This document shows positions 1-12,847 of a DNA stretch of 64,000 nt, in pieces (the first letter of the stretch is position 1; each line of letters begins with the position of its first letter). Source of the stretch: Tubulanus polymorphus. Taxonomy: Eukaryota > Nemertea > Palaeonemertea > Tubulaniformes > Tubulanidae. The notes under the pieces were generated by a model. That model made no database searches, had not been told where the DNA came from, and was given only the letters and a program-made list of their open reading frames with translations. The stretch spans positions 25,968,485-26,032,484 of the forward strand of contig NC_134027.1 of NCBI RefSeq assembly GCF_964204645.1, in the 5' to 3' direction. The position numbers were made by a program, and so were the translations under genes.

Positions 1-404
1 TTATTTGCGTATAGAGTCCCAATTTACGAAGTGTAAGTTGTCATGCAGATAAGTTGTCACATTACTGAAATCATCCGAATCTTTCACCTCCAATTTCTAA
101 TTCTTATTCAATATACTAAGTGTAATTCATCATTTCGATAAGTCATGACATTCTACCATTTCATCTTCCGTGTGGATATGAAGGTAGCTTATGAGAAGTG
201 TACGAATTAAAATTGCAACCAATCGACATTAAAATCAGACACAAGTAAATATTTCGAGTTGGCGTCAGATTGACAGATGCCGTCTCGAATCACAATCGGT
301 TCAGTTCATAATTCAACTTCACAATTACATTTATAACCGGGATTTAAAGCGCGATCTCGGCCTCAGGCGTTAACCATCAACGGTTTATGTTTTAAATCGA
401 TGTC

Positions 405-785
405 TATTTCAAGTCGGTAGTCGACATCAGGTACAGATCTAGACGCAAGGAGCAATTCTCGCGTGGCCTTTTGAAAATACTGTGGTGAAATACATGCCAG
501 TATGAGATCACCGACACCGCATAAGAGAGGTAGAGAGAAACAAAGTACTGCTTGGAATAGGGACACGATCTGAGTTTTATTCATAACACATGACTTGGTA
601 TATACAACTTTATCTATAGAAATCCAACGATATGTGACAGAGATTGAGATTTGTGACTGAAAACTCAATGTGCGTTGACGGGGCTTAAACACTGTCGCGC
701 GAGTCAAGTCGGTTGCCGACATCAGGAACGGATCTAGACACAAGCGCAAGGAGCAATTCTCCCTTTTGAAAATACGATACCAATT
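405..785. repeat. Diverged direct repeat of about 75 bp
   Basis: AAGTCGGTAGTCGACATCAGG to CAATTCTC...CTTTTGAAAATAC near 410-480 recurs near 703-775. An open minus frame spans both copies (363-809, 148 codons). It shows no recognisable domain, and I do not call it a gene. Confidence 0.55.
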
Positions 786-2280
786 TTTTCCCGGCCTTTT
801 TTCCGGCAACTAATAAGACAGCAGTCGGCAGCTCAAGATTTATCATATATTCTCTATAATGCGCCTCAAGTGCTAAGAAATTAAATAGAAATGCGCTGGA
901 ACTTCTAAATTTTTCAGACCCTTTCTTTCTTAGCTCGGCGCTCGCTCTGCGTGGATACTTGCCCTTTTAAACTGTATGCCCTTTTCTTTATGCTCCGTCG
1001 AAGTCTGCCCCTGGAGCCGCCCTATCTGCCCCTGGAGCCGCCCTAGGGCATTCTTAATACCGCACTGCACCATTCCGACGCAACATTTCATCAAGACGTA
1101 ACCGAAGATCCGCTAATTCTGAATAACAGCCCCTGCGTATCCGTATTAAAGCCCGCCGAATTAGGCCATTGTGTATTTACATCGGCGAAATTTAAGTTAT
1201 TAATTCGCGGAATTGGATTGACATCGGAGAGGGTGAAATTATCGCGGGCGCGTCGCGGCTACGCGATCTAAATACGATATAATTCAATCGCGGCAATATT
1301 TCAGCCCGACAATTATACAGATTTAATAATATTCGCGAGGAACAACAACTGTGGGGGGAGAGAGATATAGAGTAAGAAGACTCGTTCGCTAAATTATTAC
1401 GTAATCAACTCGACTCTCGTCCCAGACGGCTTCGGCCTATCTTACGTCGTTATAATTAATTTACGACACGAGAATGCGAGACTAATCAATTGAGATTTAG
1501 AATTAAGATGGACGCCCACCTTACAGATATATATATACATATATATATACGCAGCGTTATGGATAATTTGTGTTGAATTGAGATGAATGTCGCGCCTTAA
1601 TGTTCATCTCTACGAATAATTCCGATCAAATTAACGTCTCGTAAAGTATCCGTCGGTATCTCGGTTACGGTGGCCCGAGAGGTGCGTATAACTAGTTTAA
1701 TTTCTATAGCGCACCTACGGATGTAATTAGACCCGTGTAATGTAACACTTCTCGTGCGACCCTTGTCCGGTAATTGCGCGTATATAAGAGATTCTAATGA
1801 AATCTCGGACGGAAAGCGAGTTCGTCCGTCGTGTCGTCGCTCGGTGAAATAATTCATTCTATCCGTCCTACTCACTATCGGGTGAATTATCATAACAACT
1901 AGATCATATTCTATTCTATATCGGACCAGATTTAATTGCACACGAGTCCAGCTATTTTTGTCTCCGATTTGACAAGGAAGGAATCACTTTCCCCACATAT
2001 AGCAGCTTGTAGGAAATTAGTGGGAAATGGGTGTGCCATCTGGCCCCAAAGATTTTGGTGGGAATTGGGTTTGGGTTTGGTGCATGGTCATGTTTACAAT
2101 AACTGGCTTTTTTTCCAGAACTACTAAAGTCGCAGAGTGTCATCGATCTGGTCGAGTAAAGTTTAAAACATTCAGCGGTCCTGACATTCAATAGTTTAAT
2201 AGCTGATAATCTTCTGCTTATGACAAGGAACAGAAGAAGCCCAGGATGATGACAATAGAGCTTATGACTGATGACCATGG
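785..2280. other. Unique non-coding sequence
   Basis: No exon recognised. Contains a 21-bp duplication (CTGCCCCTGGAGCCGCCCTA) at about 1004-1046 and a short TA run at 1528-1550. TAAT-rich, CpG-containing sequence. Confidence 0.5.
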
Positions 2281-2284
2281 CAAA

Positions 2285-2410
2285 GTTGCGCTCAAGACTC
2301 AAGTACGAAATAGGTCTCAGATATTAAGACTAGTCTTAGTCATTAGATTGGCTATACGACTAAGTTGGTCTTGGACTGGCCTAAACCATGACGGCAACTG
2401 TGGACTCGAC
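2285..2410. mobile_element. Palindromic MITE remnant
   Basis: TTAAGACTAGTCTTAGTCAT, then GATTGGCTATACGACTAAG and CATGACGGCAACTGTGG, match a decayed member of the family in reverse orientation. Confidence 0.45.
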
Positions 2411-3385
2411 ATTTCATGAAATATTTTCAATTCAATTTGACCAATAGAAGCAAAACTCAGAATGTTAGAAGAACTAAATTTGGTTGTAATATTTCCGGCA
2501 AAATAATTCAGCTAAATCATTGTAATAATTGTGAGTTTGAAGCTTTAAGACTGCTATTAAGAAGTTTGTTTAAAATGTTGACTATTTCAAATGTTAAAAA
2601 CGTACAGAGCTTTTGATCTGCGAGTCCGTGATTCCAACTGATCAACATTTAAAATCTAACACGACTTGTGCACTACTGATATTGATCTCAGTATTTCAAT
2701 TAATGAGCAAAACCCACAGCTGATGATTTGACAATTCATATTCTGACGGTTTAGAAGTTTTTAAACTTCAGTGAAGAAAAGAATGAAAATCTAACTTTAC
2801 TGCGGATTATATGAACTGATTTCACCGGTAATTTAAGCGATTAACAGTTAGAACTAGTTCAGCGTGTCGACCGTGTAGATCAGATCCATCTCTCTTATCT
2901 CGCTAATCAATAACGAATCAATCAATAATCCAATACTAATCAATCGGCCGGTATACATATCATCAATACGACATTAACTCGATCACCGACCGATACGAAC
3001 AGCTTAACTCACCATTTACTCCCGCTAATTACTGGTTAATTAAGCTTTTAATTACGGCTCACGATGTCATCAACGCCATCGTCGCGCGCGACAACACGCG
3101 ATAATTTCCTTACTGTTAATTGCTCGTAACCGACGGCAACCGATTGACGTATGTATTTGTGCGGTATATATGAATCGGTAAAAGGTTAATTGACGAGTTG
3201 ATGTAAAAACTTTGAATCGCGCGTCGTGGAAGCATCAATGGCTAATTACTGGTAGATCGCGCGCGGCGCGCATCTTTACGGGAATTCAGCAATTATCGAC
3301 GTCAATGAGCTAATTAACGCTGTCTTATATCGATGAACTACGGAAACAACTCGTTATAGTTTGTGATTAGTGATAAATAACATGA
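2410..3385. other. Unique non-coding sequence
   Basis: No exon recognised. The 2880-3340 part is rich in AATTAA, CGCGCG and TAATTAC-like motifs but shows no frame of protein quality. Confidence 0.5.
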
Positions 3386-3389
3386 TACC

Positions 3390-4450
3390 AGGAACTGATA
3401 CAGGGGGGACACAGGGAGCTGATACAGGGTAGGGGGACACAGGGAGCTGATACAGGGTAGGGGGACACAGAGAACTGATACAGGGGGGACACAGGGAGCT
3501 GATACAGGGTAGGGGGGACACAGAGAACTGATACAGGGGGGACACAGGGAGCTGATACAGGGGGTTCACAGGGAGCTGATACAGGGTAGGGGGACAGGGA
3601 GCTGATACAGGGGGTTCACAGGGAGCTGATACAGGGGGTTCACAGGGAGCTGATACAGGGGGTTCACAGGGAGCTGATACAGGGTAGGGGGGACAGGGAG
3701 CTGATACAGGGTAGGGGAACACAGAGAACTGATACAGGGGGGACACAGGGAGCTGATACAGGGTAGGGGGACACAGGGAGCTGATACAGGGTAGGGGGAC
3801 AGGGAGCTGATACAGGGGGGACACAGGGAGCTGATACAGGGGGTTCACAGGGAGCTGATACTGGGTAGGGGGGACAGGGAGCTGATACAGGGTAGGGGAA
3901 CACAGAGAACTGATACAGGGGGGACACAGGGAGCTGATACAGGGTAGGGGGACAGGGAGCTGATACAGGGTAGGGGGACAGGGAGCTGATACAGGGGGGA
4001 CACAGGGAGCTGATACAGGGGGACACAGAGATCTGATACAGGGTAGGGGGACAGGGAGCTGATACAGGGTAGGGGGACAGGGAGCTGATACAGGGTAGGG
4101 GGACAGGGAGCTGATACAGGAGGAACACAGGGAGCTGATACAGGGTAGGAGAACACAGAGAACTGATACAGGGGGGACACAGGGAACTGATACAGGGTAG
4201 GGGGACAGGGAGCTGATACAGGGGGGACAGGGAGCTGATACAGGGGGACACAGAGATCTGATACAGGGTAGGGGGACAGGGAGCTGATACAGGGTAGGGG
4301 GACAGGGAGCTGATACAGGGCAGGGGGACAGGGAGCTGATACAGGGGGGACACAGGGAGCTGATACAGGGTAGGAGAACACAGAGAACTGATACAGGGGG
4401 AGGGATATGGAAATGATACGGGGTGGGGGAGAACACATGGAACTGATAGG
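3390..4450. repeat. Minisatellite, 21-28 bp unit
   Basis: Several dozen units of GGGAGCTGATACAGGG with optional TAGGGGG and ACACA parts. Because the unit lacks minus-strand stops, all three minus frames stay open over long stretches (469, 363 and 197 codons within 3354-4763). They give only Pro/Tyr/Cys/Ser repeats, with no start context or domain. I treat them as artefacts. Confidence 0.92.
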
Positions 4451-4730
4451 GGGGACCTAGGGAACCACACACGGTTAGAAGGAACACAGGGAGCTGATAT
4501 GGGGTGGGGGAGGGGGCATGGGGAAACACAGAGAACTGATTCAGGAGGAGGGATATAAAACTGATACAGGGTGGGGGAGAACCTAGGGAACCACACACGG
4601 TTAGAAGGAACACAGGGAGCTGATATGGGGTGGGGGAGGGGGCATGGGGAAACACAGAGAACTGATTCAGGAGGAGGGATATAAAACTGATACAGGGTGG
4701 GGGAGAACCTAGGGAACCACACACGGTTAG
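4450..4730. repeat. 126-bp higher-order repeat at the minisatellite edge
   Basis: ACCTAGGGAACCACACACGG recurs at 4455, 4581 and 4707, exactly 126 bp apart. Each block is made of diverged GGGAGCTGATA units. Two full blocks are nearly identical. Confidence 0.85.
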
Positions 4731-4783
4731 TTCGCTTCGCATAAATATGTGCCATGAAAACACATTAAGAAAGTGTATTATCC

Positions 4784-5000
4784 TTGAAAAGCCGTGTTCA
4801 CAGTATCATTAGTTCTAATGAAAACGTTCATTAGTCCGGAACGTTCTATATTTAGTCCCGATTTTGACCAGACACCAGTGGAAAATCTGTTCAATGTTAG
4901 AACAGACCATTTCTCAACAACTGATCCATTCTAACTTGGAGTAATCATTTGACAAATTCGAACGGACTAACTAGTAAATAGTCTGAACGTGGCGTTATTT
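4784..5000. mobile_element. Palindromic element, same group as 10455
   Basis: Starts GAAAAGCCGTGTTCACAG and ends near GTCTGAACGTGGCG. The central TTAGAACAGACCATTTCTC is shared with 6380-6400 and 5545-5560. Confidence 0.45.
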
Positions 5001-5052
5001 CAAGACCATATTCAGATCGAATAATGTATAACATCTAATGGATACATACACG

Positions 5053-5059
<7 letters not shown>

Positions 5060-5131
<72 letters not shown>
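5060..5131. repeat. (TA)n microsatellite
   Basis: About 35 TA dinucleotides after a short GT run. Confidence 0.95.
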
Positions 5132-5135
<4 letters not shown>

Positions 5136-5339
5136 TGGGCTATGTTTGAATTGTTTTAAGCTGAAACATTGGTTATATTAAAAACAGGTGGTTGAAAACA
5201 TAAGAGGGTATAGTTATTATAGTTATTTAATGAGAACAGGTGTATATTGATTTTCATATCGAATACCGTATGTACTATATATACAATTGTTATTAGTTAT
5301 TCATAAAATAGTATGAGAAATACTTAGAATTCCGTACAA

Positions 5340-5660
5340 CTGTCACGACAAGTTGATATATCGATAATACCGGTCCGATTGGATCAGATTGTAAGCGCTT
5401 TGTTATTCAAAACGGTCTAAAATTAGTCCATTCCGATTTAGCATGGACCAAGCGTTCTCGCTAGGGAAAATGCATTCACGATTAGTCTGTTTCGGAACGG
5501 ACTAATTTAAACTGACCAAAAGCACTGATTTAATCTTAGAACGGACCATTTCTGTGTCTAGCTAGACCAGTGATAACAGCCCATTTAGAAATGGACTAAC
5601 AAAACTAGGAATGGGCTAACTAGTATTAGTTTAATCAGAATGGACTAATAAACGATAGCG
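5340..5660. mobile_element. Fragments of the AAAGCCG-end palindromic group
   Basis: AACGGACCATTTCTG, CTAGACCAGTGATAACAGC and repeated ATGGACTAA blocks match the group interior. Termini are not recognisable. Confidence 0.35.
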
Positions 5661-6364
5661 CGAATGCATATTTTCCATTCGATCGTATCATATCATATAT
5701 CATATCATCGCTGATTTTGGCCTTTTTAAATCAGTTTTTTGTTGTTGCATCACTAGAGCGATCAGTAAGATAAATGACCCATTAATTCGATATGTCACAA
5801 TTTTTCGACGAAATCCGAACCAGATTTAAACGTAGTAGGGACGCAGGTTTTTCGGCTAAAGCCTCCTGACCAGTTAATTGATATATAGTACAAGCTAATG
5901 TAGCTACTAATTGAAACGGTGTTTATCTAAGTCGTTAACGACGCGTAAAAGCGGTTTTCGAAATGTCGTTTTGAATTTCACCAATTGTTGAAGTTAAATA
6001 ATGAATTACTAAGCGTAATAAAGACAAAGCGAGTCGGTGTAAAATTGATGCGTTTTCGAGTAAACATAAAATCATTGATACTTTTATCGTAAAAAATCGT
6101 TTTTCCGAGTGATTTGTTGAGTATAAAGATTGATAGATAATTAGTATCGAAAATAGTGTCTTTCTTTTGAAAAATAATCAATTTCAATATTTTTTGTTTT
6201 GTCAAAATTTTTCGTATGAAGATTAATAGAATAATTAAAGAGTTATTTGGAAGGCGATCGTTGGTCAGAAGTGGATCTACGGGTGATATCCAAACAGGGG
6301 GAACCAACAGGAGAGAAGGAACTTTTCTACCAAAAATGAGCCCAAAAACTAAAAATCTTCTATC

Positions 6365-6640
6365 CTTTATAAGACATGTTTAAACTGAGAAATGGTCTGT
6401 TCTAAAATTCTAAAATGGAATTTCCATTCCATTTCAGAATTGTAGAATGGACCAATTCTCAGCGTGTGAATAGAAAACCTTGATTTGATTGCCTGTCAAT
6501 CCAATGTTGCGCGTCTAGCTGAACCAGTGACAACAGCTGATTTAAAACCATCTATGAACGCACAGTGTTGATACGGTCCGTTCCAGGTATCGCCAAATAA
6601 GAATGGACTTAGTAGAGACAGTATGAACACGGCTTATCTA
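6365..6640. mobile_element. Palindromic element, same group as 10455
   Basis: In the opposite sense, GTGAATAGAAAACC, CTGAACCAGTGACAACAGC and ATGAACACGGCTTAT match the group. It also has an internal perfect palindrome (AAATGGAATTTCCATTCCATTT region, 6412-6442). Confidence 0.5.
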
Positions 6641-7017
6641 TTCTCCATACCTCTGAACTGACACAGTCTTATAGCAGCTTTCTGGCGTCTACATCTAAAG
6701 ATGCCGATGAATGGCACATATTTTCTGATCGATCGAATCTGACCCTGACCCATTAACCCTGAAAATGTCACTATCCCTCGTCAACGATACCGACAAATGT
6801 CACCGTTATTTGTAGTAACCCTTATCAATAATGTCCACTGGACTTAAGCATATATTTTCATTTTTTGTATATGTATTACTTTGGAATAAAAAAACTTATT
6901 TTTATCCAGAAAAAAAAAAAAATTTCACTACAATCGTCTTCACATTTTTGATCCGATATTTTGAACTGAACAAGTTTAAAATGTGTCCATTAGAGAATGC
7001 GTAGTAGTAAAGATTTG

Positions 7018-7041
7018 AGCAGCAGCAGCAGCAGCAGCAGC
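7018..7041 (+). repeat. (CAG)n microsatellite
   Basis: Seven consecutive AGC/CAG units. Confidence 0.9.
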
Positions 7042-7529
7042 TTACAACATATCTCATTACTACTTAAAGACATCTGACCTCAGCTTCCAGCATGAAAAAT
7101 GACTTCTAGTAAATCTTGTGTAAGAAGGGGATTATTCGAAATGTAACTGTGACACCGGGTCTTAGCCGACTTAAACCTCGGCCAATTACTAAAACAATGC
7201 CATCGATTGGCGCTAATTCCGTTGCCCGCGACGACCGTTGAGTCACCCGCGGAATCGCAGCCACTCTTCAAACTAGGATGCATCGAGACGACAAGCGATC
7301 AATTAATGATTCAAAACTCGGAAAGAAGTTGCGGCCATAATTCACCGAGGCTGTATTTATCATACGAGGTTACGAACCGCTGACACCGCTGAAGATTTGA
7401 CGGTTCTCTATCTGTCTATCACAAAATCAAACATCGGGGAAAATATGAAATAATTTTGTCGGTGGAAAGAAAATCTGTGCAAAACAAGCATAAATCTGAT
7501 GATAGAATACGATGAGAAGCAAGGTATCA

Positions 7530-7690
7530 CTTTTTTATCTTAAAATAGGGATTGTCCTTGTTATTTATTTGATTGGTAGATTTTCGTTTGATTTGGTGTC
7601 CCTTACAAAAACCACCACACCTGCCGGGAACGAAACAGGGGGTTTAATTTTGAATTTTGATTTAGAATTAAATAACAAATCTAAAGACAA
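7530..7690 (+). repeat. Interspersed repeat (GGGATTGTCC family)
   Basis: AAAATAGGGATTGTCCTTG, GATTTGGTGTCCCTTACA and CCTGCCGGGAACGAAACAGG recur in complement at 9723-9862 and in part at 18572-18650. The 60-codon frame at 7512 is fortuitous. Confidence 0.55.
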
Positions 7691-8385
7691 TTAAAGATAT
7701 GTGTCTTACAATTTTTCATTTTAATTCCTCATAAATAAATTTCGTTTTTGAATCGTTTAAATTTGCATAGTGGATTTCTAAATCATTAATCTGACAGTCC
7801 CTAATCAGAAGTTATCACTTAACAAAAAGGTTGAGGTATCCCGTCATCCCCCCACCAGTGCCTCCACACTCCCCTACCCCCCCCTGATATTGATGTATGG
7901 AGAGAAGTGTTAATTTTGTGCGGCTATTAGGTTTTTATTCCAAACAAATACGGGACGAAATTACAGATAGATTCAGCGTTGGCTGTATACGATGATCAGC
8001 AGCAGCAGCCGGCGGCGGGCTCCGACGAGAGAGAGAGAGAGAGACAGTTTTAAATTCCTCGCTGCACGCTATTTTCATTACGAGCCATTTCAGAGATGAG
8101 ATCGAGTTCGTTTTGTTCATTGAAATCTCGTTTACAGATGAATAATTTCTCAACATCTACGAACTGTGTCCAATAGTGCAGTTCGTCCGGAGAATACATA
8201 AATCGACTCTTTCTCTCAATCTTTCTATCCATAGAAAAAGCCGAACGTTCAGGAAATGCAGTCCTTTCAGTTTACGACATGACCGCGCATGTTCAGATAT
8301 TGAATTAGGGTTTAGGGTAAGGATTAGTGCTGGGTTATGCATTGTAGTAAAAAACTAAGAAGCTGGCACCTATTTTCTCGGAGCC

Positions 8386-8818
8386 ACCCGCAAAGAAAAC
8401 GGGATATCTCCAAAGCTGATATTTTGATATTACTGGAGCCATCCAAAGGAGAAGAGGATGTCTCCAAAGCTGTTATTTTGATATCCTTGGAGCAATCTAC
8501 TAAAGAAAGGGATATCCCCAAAGCTGTTCTTTGGACATTCCTGGAGCCACCCATGAGAGAAAGGGACATCTCCGAAGCTGTTATTTTGATATTCCTGGAG
8601 CCACCCACAAGAGAAAGGGATGCATCTGCTGTTGATATCTTGATATACCTGGAGCCACCCACAAGAGAAAGGGATGCATCTGCTGTTGATATCTTGATAT
8701 ACCTGGAGCCACCCACAAGAGAAAGGGATGTATCTGCTGTTGATATCTTGATATTCCTGAAGCCATCCACAAGAGAAAGGGATGTCTCCGAAGCTGTTAT
8801 TTGGATATTCCTGGAGTG
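8386..8818 (+). repeat. 54-bp tandem repeat, about 8 copies, open frame
   Basis: Units centre on TTTGATATTCCTGGAGCCAC and GAGAAAGGGAT. The period of 18 codons keeps a 174-codon plus frame open (8337-8861), with a repeat resembling RERDxSxAxILIxLEPPT. The minus strand is also open (148 codons, 8324-8770). No domain, signal peptide or splice context was seen. Probably non-coding, although the first copies are diverged without stops. Confidence 0.85.
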
Positions 8819-9299
8819 GAATATAGCGTATAAACGGCGTTGTATTTTATCACCAACATGACATCATCGCCGCTCGTAGAGGAAGCAGCGACTTCGGGAA
8901 ACTTAATGACGACGTTCGAACGTTTTAAAATTCATATTCATCTTAAGATGCAAATGGTTATTAGAGATAGATTAAGGGGATAATTAAAGCGAAAATGAAC
9001 GAAGATTGGGGTTTACTCTCGCGGGAGGTTCGTCAACACGCAATTAACACTCAACGTGTTTCGAAATTCATCGCTCTATTCTTCATCAAATTTTTACATC
9101 GCGTCGGCGATAACCGACGACACTGGGAAATATTTCACATAACGCCGAGAACATCATAATTCATCGCATAAATCAAACACCTTTCAGACAAGTACTAATT
9201 TTCGATTGGGTACGTTTGCTAGGTTGACAAAAGTGAAATTTCGAATGGGAAAAGTGAAATCTTCGAAAACGAACGAATTCAAACTCGAATCAAACCTAA

Positions 9300-9392
9300 A
9301 CCAGAGACAGTAGAACTCGTATCATTGTAATATATCCGACATGATTTTATAATCATAAGGAACAATAAAGTTTATTGAATTGAATTGAATCT
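9300..9392 (+). repeat. Possible retroelement tail with TTGAAT repeats
   Basis: AACAATAAAGTTTATTGAAT is followed by TGAATTGAATC. An AATAAA signal plus a short TTGAAT tail suggests a SINE or LINE 3' end. No element body was recognised. Confidence 0.3.
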
Positions 9393-9722
9393 AAGCAGTG
9401 GTGGATGCAGTCTTACTAACACCTTCAAAACGTTCAATGCTTAGACAGGCAATAAGGGCATGAGTTAGTTGAAGAAATATCTAAAAAGGACACATTCAGT
9501 CAAATAAAGGCTTGAATAGATGCCGAAATGGCTTCTAACAATAAAAGAAATACCACTTTACTAAGTAATTAGCCCTGAAAACTTATTAAGAGACCCTTAG
9601 ATTTCGCCCTTGGATTCGACCCTGCTACGAGCCAAACTGAAATTTCCTATTATGTTATTCGATTTAAAAAATTTAATTCTGTAAATTCAACTGCTGATCA
9701 CACAACTATATAGTATATCAAT

Positions 9723-9865
9723 ATCCGATTTCAAAACCGAACCCCTGTTTCGCTCCCGACAGGTGTGGCGGGTTTGTAAGGTACACCAAATCTAGACAAA
9801 ATCTACCACTCAAGTAAAAACCAGGGACAATCGACTTTTTCTGGTTTACCAGTCAGGGACAATCC
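9723..9865 (-). repeat. Interspersed repeat (GGGATTGTCC family), complement copy
   Basis: Minus strand: CAGGGACAATC occurs twice, with a TTGGTGTACCTTACAAACC block and TGTCGGGAGCGAAACAGGG. Matches 7530-7690. Confidence 0.55.
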
Positions 9866-10454
9866 TTACGTAAGGATTAAAAAGGACGAAACTAATATTC
9901 CACTTCTGCGGACGGTTAAATAAACGATGCCCTGCATTGAGTGGCGTCTGATGTGGAGCCGATCATCAACGGCACAAAGACCACCACACGACGTGTAGTC
10001 ACGCGATGTGAACATATCTGAGCAATTATAAACCATCGTTCGACTAGTCGTTTGCGAACGCTGATAATTACTGACAAAGAACAAGTCGTCGGATGAGTTG
10101 ACCTCGAACGTCGTCGTCAGTCAAACTACCAAACGATTCCAATCGATAGATTTAGCTAATAATAAACTCATGGTTTAGTATAGGATGAATCGATGATTGT
10201 AGTTTCAACTGCGCGACCGCGAAAACAAAGAATCTTTAACTTTTCGCTATCTTCGTCAGCTTCTCTCGAGAATAAATATACCGACTTCGTTCCCCACCAG
10301 GGGGGCCCGGTGCGCGCCGTGCCGAGATAAATCTAGAGAATTTTCGAACAAAAAGTGAATACGCTTTTTACGGTTTGAAGAATCACTTATATATTATAAC
10401 GGGTGATAACATCATCCTAAATATCAGCATCTATTAATCGTATGCTGTGCTGGA

Positions 10455-10725
10455 AAAGCCGCGTTTGCACAATCCCAAGTCAGTCCGCCGTAATTTTTCC
10501 GCACACCTGGAACGTATGAATTTAGAACGCACCAAATCCACGCTGTGCGTTCACATGTTTTTAAATAAATTGTTATCACTGGTCCAGTGATCACCGATCA
10601 AAACGAGGTTTTCTATTCACATGCATAGATATGATCTGTTTGGTCCATTTCTATATTCTTTTTGGTCCATTTTAAAATGTTACGGATTGATGAAGAACAG
10701 AATTTTAGTGTGAACCCTTGGTCTG
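10455..10725. mobile_element. Palindromic element with AAAGCCG...GTTTGCAC end
   Basis: Begins GGAAAAGCCGCGTTTGCAC and ends with TTAGTGTGAACCC. Interior blocks TTATCACTGGTCCAG and GGTTTTCTATTCACATGC recur in copies at 6365-6640 and 25870-26485. Confidence 0.5.
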
Positions 10726-12847
10726 TTGTAAATCAGAATGTAAAAAATTCCAAATTTTCTAAATACAGTAGTCTTTACAAGCACTTTCAGTATAAGGGGT
10801 TTTAGTTAGAATTGAGAAATATTTCTAGATTGATCAGCCGCGATCATCTACAGGGGCAATTTCATTTTCCCCCCCCCCCCCGCAAATAATCGTCGTCTCG
10901 CGCAAATCCGTCCAGCGTTAACCGTAGGAATGCCGAGACTGTCGTTTAGCGTTCGGTATCTAAACAACCATCAACAATTAACAGTTGTAATGCGCGAGCG
11001 CGCGTCTGCGGCCGGGATAATCTTCAGCCGCCCCCGTTAACCTCGACAACGCTAACGCCGATAATCACGACGATTTTGATGACTTGACGTTGCCCGTGAT
11101 TTTTGAGCTGGTTAATTGTGATTCGTATTGCCATGGGAACCCGGCGAAAGAGATCACACACGAAAACTTGCATATATGATGTCGAATATCGTCATCGTCC
11201 TCGCATGCCGCAGCCGCTCGTGTCACGAAAAGATTAATAATGCCTTATCTTAAACAGCACCGGTATTACGAGGGGGTCATCAAACGTAAAAATGAATTAA
11301 TGGTTTGACAGTCGACATGATCTAAAAGCGGGAGTGGATAGAGTAATGCGGCAGCTAGGAAACCGACTCGCGCGCGCTCTCCTCTTATTAATCGCCTCGC
11401 AATTATTATAAAACTCCTGGTCAAAGTCGGGATTATACCCATCACGGCGGGATAACATGTATCTGTATCGAGCTTCCGGGATTAGACAGTCCTTAATGGC
11501 TCCATTGATCTTAAAAATGACAAGTAGAACAACTCGGTCAATAACGCCGAGACTTCTTCTTCTCCTCGGCAATGAATGCAACTCTCTCTCGCTATTATTA
11601 TAGAAAATGGATGCCTAATTCCGCGTGTCAAAATATTTCGCCCCGCAAAAAGTTTTTTTTTCGTTTCGATCAAACATTCGTTTAACGCATGTTTTTTGAA
11701 GACGTCTGCGGTTTGTATGCCGTTTATATCTCGGATGACAAACAGGAATTTGTCGAAATAAAGAATGGAGCGAATGTAGGAAAATTTGAAGGCCACCGAC
11801 CTTAAAAGATGCAAGGAGGATGAGTATCAAATTTGCAGGTTTTAACTATGCCTGGCAGGGTACGAACCTCCGAGATGACCCCCCCAAATCCCCCCTGAGG
11901 TGTATCAACACTATTCTCCAGGCTATTGGAATCTACGCCACTCAACTGCAGGAACATTGAAATTGCACATTAATAGCTGTATTCATACTAAGTTTTTCTC
12001 TAAGTTACGACTATCAATGAAATTGATGTTGATGACATAAAAGCTATAGATTCATACATAACTTAGTTTTCTGACACATGAAATCAAAAATCAGTCAATT
12101 CTCAATAATCTAGTATGAATGTGGCTATATGGTATTTGAGTCGAAATGTTAAGCAAACTGTTAAAAAATTTTCAAACAAAATCAGAAATGGCTAGTAGTC
12201 GATATCGTTGATGTAGTTGATGTTGCTTTTGTCTGTTTCATTTCTAAACCGTGCATTCGGTTCATTATTATAATACATGAATTTCAATAGTGATGATGCC
12301 ATTAACAACTATGACATAAACATCACTTTATTCACAATGTAAAACACTTCAATTCACTGCTTGACGAGATTCTGATTTTTGTAAACACTGTTGTATGTAA
12401 GATCGTCAGCCGATTGTCAGTTTAATTCATCTAAAGGAAATTAACTCTGATCGAGTTCAGAGGGAAGATGCGTAATGGGTCGGTCGGTCGGTCGGGCGGC
12501 TTTTGTTCTGGCAATTACGGGTTAGACACGACCGTCGTCGTTTAACTTAACGTAGATGGACGTGAAGTGGCAGAGTAAAACCATAATCCGCGCGATCTAA
12601 CGGGAAATCTTCATTTAAATACGCATCGTTGAAACATCCAGAAATCTTTATTTCAAGCACTTGCGACGTCACTTATTGCCAACATCGAGTGTAGTCTAAC
12701 TCTCAGTGAACTGACATATATTTTAATGATGCATAACTAATCATATACCGACTAGCTTTACACATTCATCAGCGTTTCATTTGAGTGTGTCTACAAAAAA
12801 CAAAATCCGACATGATGACTGTAGACTGTAGACAGAAGTCAGCGGTT

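Larger units (their letters stand above)
6645..8380. other. Mostly unique sequence with small repeats
   Basis: Apart from the repeats listed at 7018 and 7530, no gene was seen. Short CAG and GA runs lie at 7996-8042. Confidence 0.45.
8820..12845. other. Non-coding sequence between repeats
   Basis: Holds the repeats at 9300, 9723 and 10455 and a C run at 10870. The rest is unique, with no recognisable exon. Frames at 9866-10084 and 11297-11830 overlap on both strands and carry no domain. Confidence 0.45.

Noticed and set aside
363-809. 148-codon minus frame as a small gene
   Set aside because: It spans two copies of a diverged direct repeat and shows no motif or splice context.
3354-4763. 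469-codon minus-strand open frame as a proline-rich protein
   Set aside because: It is a direct translation of the minisatellite, all minus frames are open, and there is no start context or domain.
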